A model generated the notes under the pieces. That model made no database searches, had not been told where the DNA came from, and saw only the letters and a list, made by a program, of their open reading frames with translations. Positions 20,334-28,312 of a stretch of DNA of 64,000 nt are shown one piece after another. The translations under genes and the position numbers were made by a program. The first letter of the stretch is position 1, and the number at the start of each line of letters is the position of its first letter. The stretch is from positions 1 through 64,000 of the forward strand of contig NZ_LRUN01000003.1 of assembly GCF_001679645.1 (NCBI RefSeq), written 5' to 3'. Origin of the DNA: Pseudomonas bananamidigenes (GTDB lineage: Bacteria; Pseudomonadota; Gammaproteobacteria; Pseudomonadales; Pseudomonadaceae).

Positions 20334-20765
20334 TCAGGCGCGCAGTTGCGCAAAGGAAGTTGCCGGGCACATAGGCGATGAATGTTCACGGCAAGCCTCG
20401 ACCGACGCCATCAGCTGTGCGATGGCGCTCATCGAGGGCAACGGGATGTGGCTGATGGCAATTCTGTCCCGGTACCGTGCGGAAACGGCCGGGACATCCG
20501 CCGTCTCACCATAGACCAGCACATGCCGGACTTGCGGATGATCGAACAGATACCCGCAAAGATCCGGCATCCCGCCCGCCAGCTCGGCGTTCAACACCAA
20601 CACATCGAACGGCTGGCAACCGTAATCGACCAATGTCAGCAGCTCGGTGAGGTTCTGAACCGGTGCGATGCGGTAGTAGTCGAGGCCGTTGAACAGACGC
20701 TCGATCTTCATCCGGTGAAAATGCCGGGTATCGGCGATCAGAATACGCAAGGTTTTGTCGGTCAT
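20334..20765 (-). CDS. Degenerate (pseudo-) receiver domain protein
   Basis: A 143-aa stand-alone protein with the alternating strand/helix pattern of a CheY-like domain: LRILIADTRHFHRMKIERLF, PFDVLVLNAELAG, VRHVLVYGETADV. The usual phosphoacceptor Asp is Asn59, the acidic pair is reduced to Asp12-Thr13, and the conserved Lys before the last helix is missing (AISHIPLPS). It therefore probably cannot be phosphorylated. It is transcribed in the same direction as, and just before, the BvgA/BvgS-like pair. Role unknown; it may bind another component of the phosphorelay. The C-terminal 15 residues are beyond the domain. Confidence 0.7.
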   Translation of the reverse strand: MTDKTLRILIADTRHFHRMKIERLFNGLDYYRIAPVQNLTELLTLVDYGCQPFDVLVLNAELAGGMPDLCGYLFDHPQVRHVLVYGETADVPAVSARYRDRIAISHIPLPSMSAIAQLMASVEACREHSSPMCPATSFAQLRA

Positions 20766-20874
20766 CGTGAACGTCCCGCCAGTCACTTCAAGTGGCGGCA
20801 AGACTACCCAAGCATCGGGATACACTCTGTAGGACTTTTCTGAAAAAAACCGTCACTCATCCGGATCAAGCATG

Positions 20875-21591
20875 TCACTCCGTCGTGCTCGGACTCCAGA
20901 ACGCCTGCACCACCAGGTTCGAGGTGGAGATTCGCGCCACCAGCGCGTCCAGTTCATCGCCATCCACAGAAGTGGTCGCAAGCGTGGCTTCGATCTCGAT
21001 CTCGTCGGCGCCAAAGGCATGCACATCGACATCACTGGCCGGGTAGTTGCTGCGTTCCAGTTCGGCTTCGAGCAAGGCGAAAACAGCTGTCTGCTGCGAA
21101 CGTCGGGCGATCACATAGACAATGTTGGTCACCTCCGCCGAAACCACATCCAGTGGCTGACGGTTGATGTTGTTGACGATCGGTCGCAGCAAGGTATTCG
21201 CGGCAAGCACGAACAAGGTGCCCAGCACCGCTTCGGCCAGCAGGTCGGCGCCGGCGCAGGCACCGACCGCTGCCGAGGTCCAGAGCGTCGCTGCGGTGTT
21301 GAGACCGCGTACGTTGCCCTCTTCACGCATGATCACGCCGGCGCCGAGAAATCCGATGCCGGACACCACGTAGGCGACCACCCGCACCGCACCTTCGGCA
21401 CCGCCGAGACGATTGGCCATATCGACGAAAATCGCTGCGCCCACCGCCACCAGCACGTTGGTGCGCAAGCCCGCCGTGCGTTGCCGGTACTGCCGTTCGA
21501 AGCCGATCAGCCCGCCGAGCACGAAAGCGGCGCTGAGGCTGACCAGCGTGTCGAGCAGCGAATCGAGGTTGATGTTGTTGATGGCTTGCAT
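20875..21591 (-). CDS. mgtC: MgtC/SapB-family membrane protein
   Basis: A 238-aa protein with four to five N-terminal hydrophobic segments (residues 12-140) carrying the MgtC pattern (LGGLIGFERQYRQRTAGLRTNVLVAVGAA, GIGFLGAGVIM, GLNTAATLWTSAAVGACAG) and a soluble C-terminal ACT-like domain (VSAEVTNIVYVI...). MgtC proteins affect growth under low magnesium and, in pathogens, survival in macrophages, partly through the F-ATPase. AAGGAG precedes the ATG. It follows mgtA by 54 bases, so they are likely co-transcribed. Confidence 0.9.
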   Translation of the reverse strand: MQAINNINLDSLLDTLVSLSAAFVLGGLIGFERQYRQRTAGLRTNVLVAVGAAIFVDMANRLGGAEGAVRVVAYVVSGIGFLGAGVIMREEGNVRGLNTAATLWTSAAVGACAGADLLAEAVLGTLFVLAANTLLRPIVNNINRQPLDVVSAEVTNIVYVIARRSQQTAVFALLEAELERSNYPASDVDVHAFGADEIEIEATLATTSVDGDELDALVARISTSNLVVQAFWSPSTTE

Positions 21592-21604
21592 GTCGTACTC
21601 CTTG

Positions 21605-21629
21605 AAACCGCCCCCCTTGCTCCCACAAG
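21605..21629. repeat. Intercistronic hairpin between mgtA and mgtC
   Basis: CCCCCCTTG / CAAGGGGGG around a CTCCCA core, with no T-run. It could stabilise the mgtA part of the transcript or attenuate mgtC. Confidence 0.5.
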
Positions 21630-21645
21630 GGGGGATTCTTACCTG

Positions 21646-24345
21646 TTACTGCCAGCCGAACCGGCGGATGTAAAAGCCTTTCACGGCCTGGGTCAGTGCC
21701 ATGTACGCCAGCAGAATCACCGGCAGGAACACGAAGTACATCGATGGCAGCGCCTGCAGTTTGAAGTAGTGCGCCAGCGGTCCCATCGGCAGGAAGATGC
21801 CCACGGTCATGATGATTCCCGTCATCACCAGCAGCGGCATGGCGGCACGGCTTTGCAGGAACGGAATCTTCGGCGTACGGATCATGTGCACGATCAGCGT
21901 TTGGGTCAGCAGCCCCACCACGAACCAGCCGGACTGGAACAGGGTCTGGTGATCCGGGGTGTTGGCATCGAACACGTACCACATCAGGGCGAACGTTGTG
22001 ATGTCAAAGATCGAACTGATCGGGCCGAAGAACAGCATGAAGCGTCCGACATCCCCCGGCTGCCAGCGTTGTGGCTGTTTCAGCATTTCGTCGTCGACGT
22101 TGTCGAACGGGATCGCGATCTGCGAAATGTCATACAGCAGGTTCTGCACCAGCAGATGCATCGGCAGCATCGGCAGGAACGGGATGAACGCACTGGCCAC
22201 CAGCACCGAGAACACGTTGCCGAAGTTCGAGCTGGCGGTCATCTTGATGTACTTGAGCATGTTGGCGAAGGTCCGGCGCCCTTCCAGCACGCCCTCCTCC
22301 AGCACCATCAGGCTCTTTTCCAGCAGGATGATGTCCGCCGCTTCCTTGGCGATGTCCACCGCGCTGTCCACGGAAATACCGATGTCAGCCGTACGCAGGG
22401 CCGGTGCGTCATTGATGCCGTCGCCCATGAACCCGACCACGTGGCCGTTGCCCTTGAGGATGCGCACGATGCGTTCCTTGTGGGTCGGCGTCAGTTTGGC
22501 GAACACGTTGGTGGTTTCAACGGCCACCGCCAGTTGCGCGTCGCTCATGCGCTCGATGTCGTTGCCCATCAACAGACCTTGCTGCGCCAGGCCTACCTCG
22601 CGGCAGATCTTGGCGGTCACCAGCTCGTTGTCGCCGGTCAGCACTTTCACGGCCACGCCGTGTTCGGCCAAAGCCTTGAGTGCCGGCGCGGTACTTTCCT
22701 TCGGTGGATCGAGGAATGCCACATAACCGATCAGCGTCAGCTCCTGCTCGTCGCCCAGGCTGTAAGTGTCGCGACCTTCCGGCATCGACCGTGCCGCCAC
22801 CGCGACCACGCGCAAGCCTTCAGCGTTGAAGGCTGCGGTGACCTGACGAATCCTCGCCAGCAATTCATCGCTCAAGGCTTCGTCGACTTCACCGTGACGA
22901 ACCCGTGTGCACACCGACAACACTTCTTCCACCGCCCCCTTGCAGATCAGCAGATGCGGTTGCCCGCGCCCCTCGACCACCACCGACATGCGCCGGCGGT
23001 TGAAGTCGAACGGGATCTCGTCGACCTTGCGAAACGCCGTGCCGACCTTCAGCTCACGATGGATTTCCACGTGTTCCAGGACCGCCACATCAAGCAGATT
23101 TTTCAGGCCGGTCTGGTAGTAGCTGTTCAGATAAGCCATTTCCAGCACGTCATCGGAGTCTTCGCCCCAGACATCGACATTGCGCGCCAGGAAGATTTTG
23201 TCCTGGGTCAGGGTACCGGTCTTGTCGGTGCACAGCACGTCCATGGCGCCGAAGTTCTGGATCGCATCCAGGCGTTTGACGATGACTTTCTTGCGCGACA
23301 GGAACACCGCGCCCTTGGCCAACGTCGAGGTGACGATCATCGGCAGCATTTCCGGGGTCAGGCCCACGGCGATCGACAGGGCGAAGAGCAATGCTTCGGT
23401 CCAGTCGCCCTTGGTGAAACCGTTGATGAACAGCACCAGCGGCGCCATGACAAACATGAAGCGGATCAGCAGCCAGCTGACCTTGTTCACCCCTTGCTGG
23501 AACGAAGTCACCGCCCGATCAGTCGCCCCGACCCGCAGTGCCAGCGCACCGAAATAGGTGTTGTTGCCAGTGGTGAGAATCACCGCCACCGCCGTCCCGG
23601 ACACCACGTTGGTGCCCATGAACAGGATGTTGTCCAGCTCCAGCGGATTGCGGGTATCAAGGTCCGTCTGACGGGGAAACTTCTCCACCGGCATCGATTC
23701 TCCGGTCATTGCAGCCTGGCTGACAAACAGGTCCTTGGCACTCAGGACCCGGCAATCGGCAGGAATCATGTCACCGGCCGAAAGCACGATCAGGTCGCCC
23801 GGCACCAATTGCTTGATCGGCAGTTCGGCACGCGGCTCGTCCCGGCGCATCACCGTGGCGGTGTTGCTCACCATGGCCTTGAGCGCGTCGGCGGCCTGGT
23901 TGGATTTGCTTTCCTGCCAGAAGCGCAGCAGGGTCGAGAGCACCACCATCGAAAAGATCACGATGGCGGCTTTCAGGTCATCTGTCAGCCACGAGATCAC
24001 CGCCAACAGGGTCAGCAGCAGGTTGAACGGATTTTTGTAGCAGTGCCACAGGTGGGTCCACCACGGCAGCGGTTGCTCGTGCTCGACTTCGTTGAGGCCG
24101 AACTGCGCGCGCAGCGCATCGACTTCAAAATCGGTGAGACCGTCGGTGTGCGTACCCAGATTCGACAGCAGCACGCCGCTGTCGCAATGGGCGGCGTCCA
24201 CCAGCGTGTTGGCCAGGGTGGGCGGCACTTCACGGCTGACCGTGGTGTCTTTGAGGTTCTCCAGCAACGCCAGGCGACGGAAGTGCCGGGCGATGTGGCG
24301 GGTACGCAGGAAACCTGCGAAAAATTCCTTGAGCGTAAGTTTCAT
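21646..24345 (-). CDS. mgtA: Magnesium-transporting P-type ATPase (MgtA/MgtB type)
   Basis: An 899-aa P3B ATPase for Mg2+ uptake at the inner membrane, normal length. Visible: phosphorylation motif DKTGTLT near residue 375, TGES actuator loop (AAMTGESMPVE), KGAVEEVL nucleotide site, GDGINDAPALRTADIG hinge near 640, and about ten hydrophobic segments. ATG at 24345 (MKLTLKEFFAGFLRT) is chosen because family members begin there; an in-frame Pro/Ala-rich extension to 24444 is not conserved in style. mgtC follows. A long 5' region precedes it. Confidence 0.94.
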   Translation of the reverse strand: MKLTLKEFFAGFLRTRHIARHFRRLALLENLKDTTVSREVPPTLANTLVDAAHCDSGVLLSNLGTHTDGLTDFEVDALRAQFGLNEVEHEQPLPWWTHLWHCYKNPFNLLLTLLAVISWLTDDLKAAIVIFSMVVLSTLLRFWQESKSNQAADALKAMVSNTATVMRRDEPRAELPIKQLVPGDLIVLSAGDMIPADCRVLSAKDLFVSQAAMTGESMPVEKFPRQTDLDTRNPLELDNILFMGTNVVSGTAVAVILTTGNNTYFGALALRVGATDRAVTSFQQGVNKVSWLLIRFMFVMAPLVLFINGFTKGDWTEALLFALSIAVGLTPEMLPMIVTSTLAKGAVFLSRKKVIVKRLDAIQNFGAMDVLCTDKTGTLTQDKIFLARNVDVWGEDSDDVLEMAYLNSYYQTGLKNLLDVAVLEHVEIHRELKVGTAFRKVDEIPFDFNRRRMSVVVEGRGQPHLLICKGAVEEVLSVCTRVRHGEVDEALSDELLARIRQVTAAFNAEGLRVVAVAARSMPEGRDTYSLGDEQELTLIGYVAFLDPPKESTAPALKALAEHGVAVKVLTGDNELVTAKICREVGLAQQGLLMGNDIERMSDAQLAVAVETTNVFAKLTPTHKERIVRILKGNGHVVGFMGDGINDAPALRTADIGISVDSAVDIAKEAADIILLEKSLMVLEEGVLEGRRTFANMLKYIKMTASSNFGNVFSVLVASAFIPFLPMLPMHLLVQNLLYDISQIAIPFDNVDDEMLKQPQRWQPGDVGRFMLFFGPISSIFDITTFALMWYVFDANTPDHQTLFQSGWFVVGLLTQTLIVHMIRTPKIPFLQSRAAMPLLVMTGIIMTVGIFLPMGPLAHYFKLQALPSMYFVFLPVILLAYMALTQAVKGFYIRRFGWQ

Positions 24346-24768
24346 GGCTGTTGCCCCTGTGGTCAGCCGGGAAACCGTCAGGCAGGTACGTCCAGCCCCT
24401 TGCACCGGAGCAACCGGCACGGCAAGGCCTGGCGCGCCGGTCAAAAAAGACAGGCGTGTCGATAGGGCCGCGATAGCGACGATGAAGTCGAAACCACGCT
24501 CTTTTCAGTGTCGGTGAGAAGGACGTCGGGACATGGTCTCAACTGACCATGATCGGGATGCCGCTGCTCGCTGTTCGGCGAGACAACGGCACAAAGGAAT
24601 GCGCGTTATCTTGCCGAGAATCTGCCGGTTACAAGGACCGGCCGACAACTGTCACTCGAACAAGTACCCACTGTGGGTCTCCGCTATTGATGAAAACGCG
24701 CGAAGCTTACGCCCCGATGTCTGGAGAGTAAACCCGCAAAAAGAAGTGTGTCGGGGAATGTGGCGGGT

Positions 24769-24785
24769 GTTCAGGAAGGGTTCAG
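24769..24785 (+). promoter_or_regulatory. PhoP-box-like direct repeat
   Basis: GTTCAG (24769-24774) and GTTCAG (24780-24785) separated by five bases, the exact arrangement of the PhoP operator described in P. aeruginosa. mgtA is a typical PhoP target. The repeat is oriented away from mgtA and 424 bases from its start, and no -10 stands at the usual spacing, so the assignment is tentative. Confidence 0.35.
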
Positions 24786-24797
24786 GATTACACCGAA

Positions 24798-24828
24798 GAT
24801 CGTTCCCAAGCTCCGCGTGGGAACGATC
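24798..24828. repeat. REP-like palindrome after pvdA
   Basis: Perfect 11-bp arms GATCGTTCCCA / TGGGAACGATC around a 9-base loop; same family as the element at 4687-4707. It may end the pvdA transcript. Confidence 0.75.
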
Positions 24829-24850
24829 AGTGTGGAGGCTGAAAGGATGG

Positions 24851-26188
24851 TTAGCTGGCAGTGGCCAGCAACAAATCCGTCACCGAACGGCTGTGCCCGC
24901 GGTTCTTGCCATGCTCGTACAGCGAACCGGCAATCTCGTCCGCGCGGATCGGCAGGACCGACAGCAGCGTGTCGCTCAGGCCGTGGCTGGCCTGGCAGAA
25001 GCCCTGCATGTACAGACCGGCCTTGCAGCGCTCATCGGTGATCAGTCTGTAGTTGCGATCGACCTCGAAGTCGCCCAGGTACTCTTCCAGCGGCGCCAGC
25101 AGTTTGCGGTGCATCTGACGTTCGTAACCGGTGGCCAGCACAACCGCATCGTAGATGCTCACGGTGACTTCGTCGGTGGCGTTGTTGCGCACCGTCAGTT
25201 CGATCCCGCGATCGGTAGCGGCGGCGCTCTCGACGGTAGTCAGGGTGCGGAACGCATGGCGGGCAATTCCGGAGACTTTCTGGCGATAAAAGATGCCGTA
25301 GATACGCTCGATCAGGTCGATGTCGACCACCGAGTAGTTGGTGTTGTGGTACTCGTTGACCAGACGCTCACGCTCGCTGCTCTTCTGCTGGAAGATCAGG
25401 TCGGTGAATTCCGGCGAGAACACTTCGTTGACGAACGGGCTGTCGTCTGCCGGTTTAAGCGCCGAACCGCGCAGGATCATGTCGACCCGCACCGACGGGA
25501 ACGAATCGTTCAGATCAATGAAGGCTTCCGCGGCGCTCTGCCCGCCGCCGATGATCGCGATGTTCATCGGCTGGTTGTTCACGCAGGGCTGTTTGGCCAT
25601 CTCCGCCAGGTATTGCGAGTGGTGGAACACCCGAGGATCACCCTTGAGCGCCTTGAACGATTCAGGAATACGCGGCGTGCCACCGGCACTCACTACCACC
25701 GAGCGCGCGGTGCGCACCCATTGCTGACCGTCGGTACCACGGGAAATCACCCGCAACGCTTCGACCTGATGGTTGTGCAGCACCGGCTCGATGGTCAGCA
25801 CTTCTTCGCCGTAACGGCTCTGTTCGGTGAACTGTGCGGCCACCCAACGCAGGTAGTCGTTGTACTCCATGCGGCACGGGTAGAAGGTGCCGAGGTTGAT
25901 GAAATCCACCAGACGACCATGGTGCTTGAGGTAATTGACGAACGAGTACGGGCTGGTCGGATTGCGCAGGGTCACCAGATCCTTGAGGAAAGAAATCTGC
26001 AGCTCGCTCTGGGTCGACAGCGTGTTGCCGTGCCAGCTGTAGGTCGGTTGCTTGTCGAGAAACAGCACATCCAGCTCGCCCAGGGTCGGGGCTCGCTCCT
26101 GCAGAGCGATGGCCAGCGCCAGGTTCGAAGGGCCGAAACCGACGCCGATCAGGTCGTGAACGATGGGCGATGCAATTGCCTGTGTCAT
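24851..26188 (-). CDS. pvdA: L-ornithine N5-monooxygenase
   Basis: FAD- and NADPH-dependent enzyme that makes N5-hydroxyornithine, the first step toward the hydroxamate iron ligands of pyoverdine; 445 aa, family length. Motifs: FAD site GVGFGPSN (15-22), NADPH site IIGGGQSAAE (about 208-217), substrate/C-terminal ATGYE (about 370). PvdA acts in the cytoplasm. A PvdS box lies at 26287-26310, about 100 bases before the start. Confidence 0.96.
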   Translation of the reverse strand: MTQAIASPIVHDLIGVGFGPSNLALAIALQERAPTLGELDVLFLDKQPTYSWHGNTLSTQSELQISFLKDLVTLRNPTSPYSFVNYLKHHGRLVDFINLGTFYPCRMEYNDYLRWVAAQFTEQSRYGEEVLTIEPVLHNHQVEALRVISRGTDGQQWVRTARSVVVSAGGTPRIPESFKALKGDPRVFHHSQYLAEMAKQPCVNNQPMNIAIIGGGQSAAEAFIDLNDSFPSVRVDMILRGSALKPADDSPFVNEVFSPEFTDLIFQQKSSERERLVNEYHNTNYSVVDIDLIERIYGIFYRQKVSGIARHAFRTLTTVESAAATDRGIELTVRNNATDEVTVSIYDAVVLATGYERQMHRKLLAPLEEYLGDFEVDRNYRLITDERCKAGLYMQGFCQASHGLSDTLLSVLPIRADEIAGSLYEHGKNRGHSRSVTDLLLATAS

Positions 26189-26286
26189 TTCCAGTGTCCT
26201 CTGGATGAACCCCCGAACAGCGCGGAGGAAGAGCTTGGGTGACCGGCCGGCCCTGAGCAGGACAGCAGGTCGTCTGTTGAGTAGGA

Positions 26287-26310
26287 ACGAGGACAGTGAA
26301 ATAAAATTTA
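26287..26310 (-). promoter_or_regulatory. PvdS-dependent promoter (iron-starvation box) of pvdA
   Basis: On the minus strand TAAAT (26306-26310), 16 bases, CGT (26287-26289): the exact IS-box consensus recognised by sigma PvdS. Confidence 0.85.
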
Positions 26311-26321
26311 ACGACGACGGC

Positions 26322-26804
26322 TCAGTGGGCGTCCCATTGCTTGATCCGCAGGCGGCAATGCTTCATGGCATTGACGATGTGCTTTTCCACCAGCGCCTTG
26401 GAAATGCCCAGGCGCTCGGCGATTTCGGGATGGGACAGCCCCTCGATCTTGCGCAGCAGAAAGCTGTCGCGACACAGTGGCGCAAGCTCCGCCAATGCCC
26501 GCTGCAACATGTCCAGGCGCTGACCATGATCAAGCGTATTGTGGGGCGACGGAGTGAAGTAGCGTTCTTCACTGTCGAGTACTTCCAGGGATTCGGCCTG
26601 CCGCAGGGCATTGCGCCGGTGGTCGTCGATCACCAGATTCAGCGCGGTGCGATAGAGGAAGGCGCGGGGTTGTTCGATCGGCGTATCGCTGGAACGCTCC
26701 AGCACCCGCACATAAGCGTCATGCACCACATCTTCGGCCACCTGTCGGTTGCCGAGCCTGGCGTTCAGGAAACACACCAGCTCGCGATAGTAGTTTTCCA
26801 ACAT
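26322..26804 (-). CDS. fpvI: ECF sigma factor, FpvI type
   Basis: A 160-aa iron-starvation sigma factor: region 2 (RQVAEDVVHDAYVRVLE and PRAFLYRTALNLVIDDHRR) and region 4 (LAPLCRDSFLLRKIEGLSHPEIAERLGISKALVEKHIVNAMKHC). Length and the compact FecI-like N-terminus fit FpvI, which drives the receptor gene fpvA after FpvA/FpvR signalling, better than PvdS, which has a longer N-terminus. Placement between pvdA and pvdRT-opmQ also fits FpvI. GGGAG precedes the ATG at 26804. A Fur-like box lies at 26904-26922. No anti-sigma gene (fpvR) is next to it. It lies close enough to pvdA (17 bases past its IS box) that read-through into pvdA is possible. Confidence 0.82.
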   Translation of the reverse strand: MLENYYRELVCFLNARLGNRQVAEDVVHDAYVRVLERSSDTPIEQPRAFLYRTALNLVIDDHRRNALRQAESLEVLDSEERYFTPSPHNTLDHGQRLDMLQRALAELAPLCRDSFLLRKIEGLSHPEIAERLGISKALVEKHIVNAMKHCRLRIKQWDAH

Positions 26805-26903
26805 GACTCCCGGCCGCTCGAGTGCGGGTCCTGTCCTTGAGCACACCGTTGAGCCCCGCCGTTTGCGGCAGTAGCAATGTGGTGGCAACTTGAGGTGCGT
26901 AAT

Positions 26904-26922
26904 TTATAGTAATTCTCATATA
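26904..26922 (-). promoter_or_regulatory. Fur-box-like operator of fpvI
   Basis: On the minus strand TATATGAGAATTACTATAA resembles the Fur consensus (GATAATGATAATCATTATC), with the conserved TGAGAAT core. It is 100 bases upstream of fpvI in the 335-base divergent region 26805-27139, which otherwise holds the pvdR promoter at 27006. Confidence 0.65.
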
Positions 26923-27005
26923 GATTTAAAGTGGTGTTTGTCGTTGCCCGAAAAATAGAGGTTCGGCTATACCTTCGGATTGCTGTAACAACCTGTGTCA
27001 CCGCT

Positions 27006-27029
27006 TAAATTCCCCTCCGCTTTCATCGT
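27006..27029 (+). promoter_or_regulatory. PvdS-dependent promoter (IS box) of pvdRT-opmQ
   Basis: TAAAT (27006-27010), 16 bases, CGT (27027-27029): exact consensus. Transcription would start near 27036, which argues against the upstream GTG at 27047 as the pvdR start. Confidence 0.85.
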
Positions 27030-27139
27030 TAACAGGACAGCTCCCCGTGTCTGCCGCGCCCTGCGGCAGCGTTCCACGGTGCCCGATCCTGTGCACGCGT
27101 GTTGAACGACGGGCCGATTTCCACTGGCCGGAACCCTGC

Positions 27140-28312
27140 ATGAAACGTCCCCGCCCCGCCCGACGCGCACTGCTCGCAGCCCTTTGTCTGATCCCCGTCG
27201 CCGCTTACGCTGCCTGGCAGATCCTGCCTCCCGGCCGGGACAAGTACGCCACGGTGCAAGTGACCCGTGGCGATATCGAAAGCAGCGTCACCGCACTCGG
27301 CACCCTGCAACCGCGACGCTATGTGGACGTCGGCGCCCAGGCATCGGGGCAGATCCGCAAGATCCACGTGGAAGTCGGCGACGTGGTCAGGGAAGGCCAA
27401 CTGCTGGTGGAGATCGACCCGTCGACCCAGAAAGCCAAACTCGACGCCGGACGTTTTTCCATCGAAAACCTCAAGGCCCAGTTACAGGAACAGAAGGCCC
27501 AGCACGAACTGGCGCAGCAGAAATACCAGCGCCAGCAAAACCTGGCCGCCGGCGGCGCCACCCGCGAAGAAGACGTGCAGACCGCCCGCGCCGAACTGAA
27601 AGCCACCCAGGCGCGCATCGACATGTTCCAGGCACAGATCCGCCAGGCCGAAGCCAGCCTGCGCAGCGACCAGGCCGAACTCGGCTATACCCGCATTTAC
27701 GCGCCGATGGCCGGCACCGTGGTCGCCCTCGATGCCCGTGAAGGCCAGACCCTCAACGCGCAGCAACAGACACCGCTGATCCTGCGCATCGCCAGACTGT
27801 CGCCGATGACCGTGTGGGCCGAGGTCTCCGAAGCCGACATCGGCCACGTCAAACCCGGCATGACCGCCTACTTCACCACCCTCAGCGGCGGCCATCGGCG
27901 CTGGAGCAGCACCGTGCGGCAAATCCTGCCGGTGCCGCCCAAGCCACTGGACCAGACCAGCCAGGGCGGCGGCAGCCCCGCCAATACCAGCAAAAGCGGC
28001 AGCGCCCGGGTGGTGCTTTACACGGTGCTGCTGGATGTCGACAACGCCGACAACGCCCTGATGGCGGAAATGACCACCCAGGTATTCTTCGTCGCCAGCC
28101 AGGCGAAGGACGTCCTCACCGCGCCGCTTGCCGCCCTGCAAGGCACGGCCACCGCCGACCGGCAGACCGCGCAGGTGATCGCCGCCAATGGCGAGATTCA
28201 GTCCCGCGAAGTGCGTACCGGCATCAGCGACCGCTTGAGAGTCCAGGTGCTGGAAGGTCTGAGCGAAGGCGATCACTTGCTGGTCGGCCCGGCCGACAGC
28301 AACGGAGGCTGA
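27140..28312 (+). CDS. pvdR: Pyoverdine efflux adaptor subunit PvdR (MacA-like)
   Basis: Periplasmic membrane fusion protein of 390 aa for the PvdRT-OpmQ system, which secretes new pyoverdine and recycles it after iron release. It has an N-terminal anchor (about 6-26), the lipoyl half-motif GQIRKIHVEVGDVVREGQLLVEIDP, a coiled-coil hairpin (about 100-170), RIYAPMAGTVVALDAREGQTL as second half, and a C-terminal barrel domain. The ATG at 27140 (MKRPRPARRALLAAL) gives the family length. The stop abuts the pvdT start. Confidence 0.94.
   Translation: MKRPRPARRALLAALCLIPVAAYAAWQILPPGRDKYATVQVTRGDIESSVTALGTLQPRRYVDVGAQASGQIRKIHVEVGDVVREGQLLVEIDPSTQKAKLDAGRFSIENLKAQLQEQKAQHELAQQKYQRQQNLAAGGATREEDVQTARAELKATQARIDMFQAQIRQAEASLRSDQAELGYTRIYAPMAGTVVALDAREGQTLNAQQQTPLILRIARLSPMTVWAEVSEADIGHVKPGMTAYFTTLSGGHRRWSSTVRQILPVPPKPLDQTSQGGGSPANTSKSGSARVVLYTVLLDVDNADNALMAEMTTQVFFVASQAKDVLTAPLAALQGTATADRQTAQVIAANGEIQSREVRTGISDRLRVQVLEGLSEGDHLLVGPADSNGG

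Larger units (their letters stand above)
24346..24850 (-). promoter_or_regulatory. Long leader/promoter region of mgtA
   Basis: 505 bases between pvdA and mgtA, both on the minus strand, with no convincing gene. From the pvdA side it contains a palindromic terminator-like repeat (24798-24828), a direct repeat GTTCAG-N5-GTTCAG (24769-24785) that matches the PhoP box, a -10-like TTTACT on the minus strand (24726-24731), and then about 380 bases of possible untranslated leader. Confidence 0.4.

Noticed and set aside
24346..24444. Pro/Ala/Gly-rich in-frame N-terminal extension of MgtA, or a leader peptide
   Set aside because: Family members begin at MKLTLKEFF, AGGGGC precedes that ATG, and no separate short reading frame with its own start site is convincing.
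20872..24465. 1197-codon open frame on the plus strand opposite mgtC and mgtA
   Set aside because: Antisense shadow: it spans two clear minus-strand genes and their gap, and its product is His/Gln/Arg-rich without motifs.
26322..26804. Naming the ECF sigma factor PvdS
   Set aside because: Its 160-aa length and FecI-like N-terminus fit FpvI better, and PvdS is longer and usually encoded elsewhere in the locus.
27047..27139. GTG at 27047 as the pvdR start
   Set aside because: It lies about 10 bases from the transcription start expected from the IS box and lacks a signal-anchor; the ATG at 27140 gives the family N-terminus and length.
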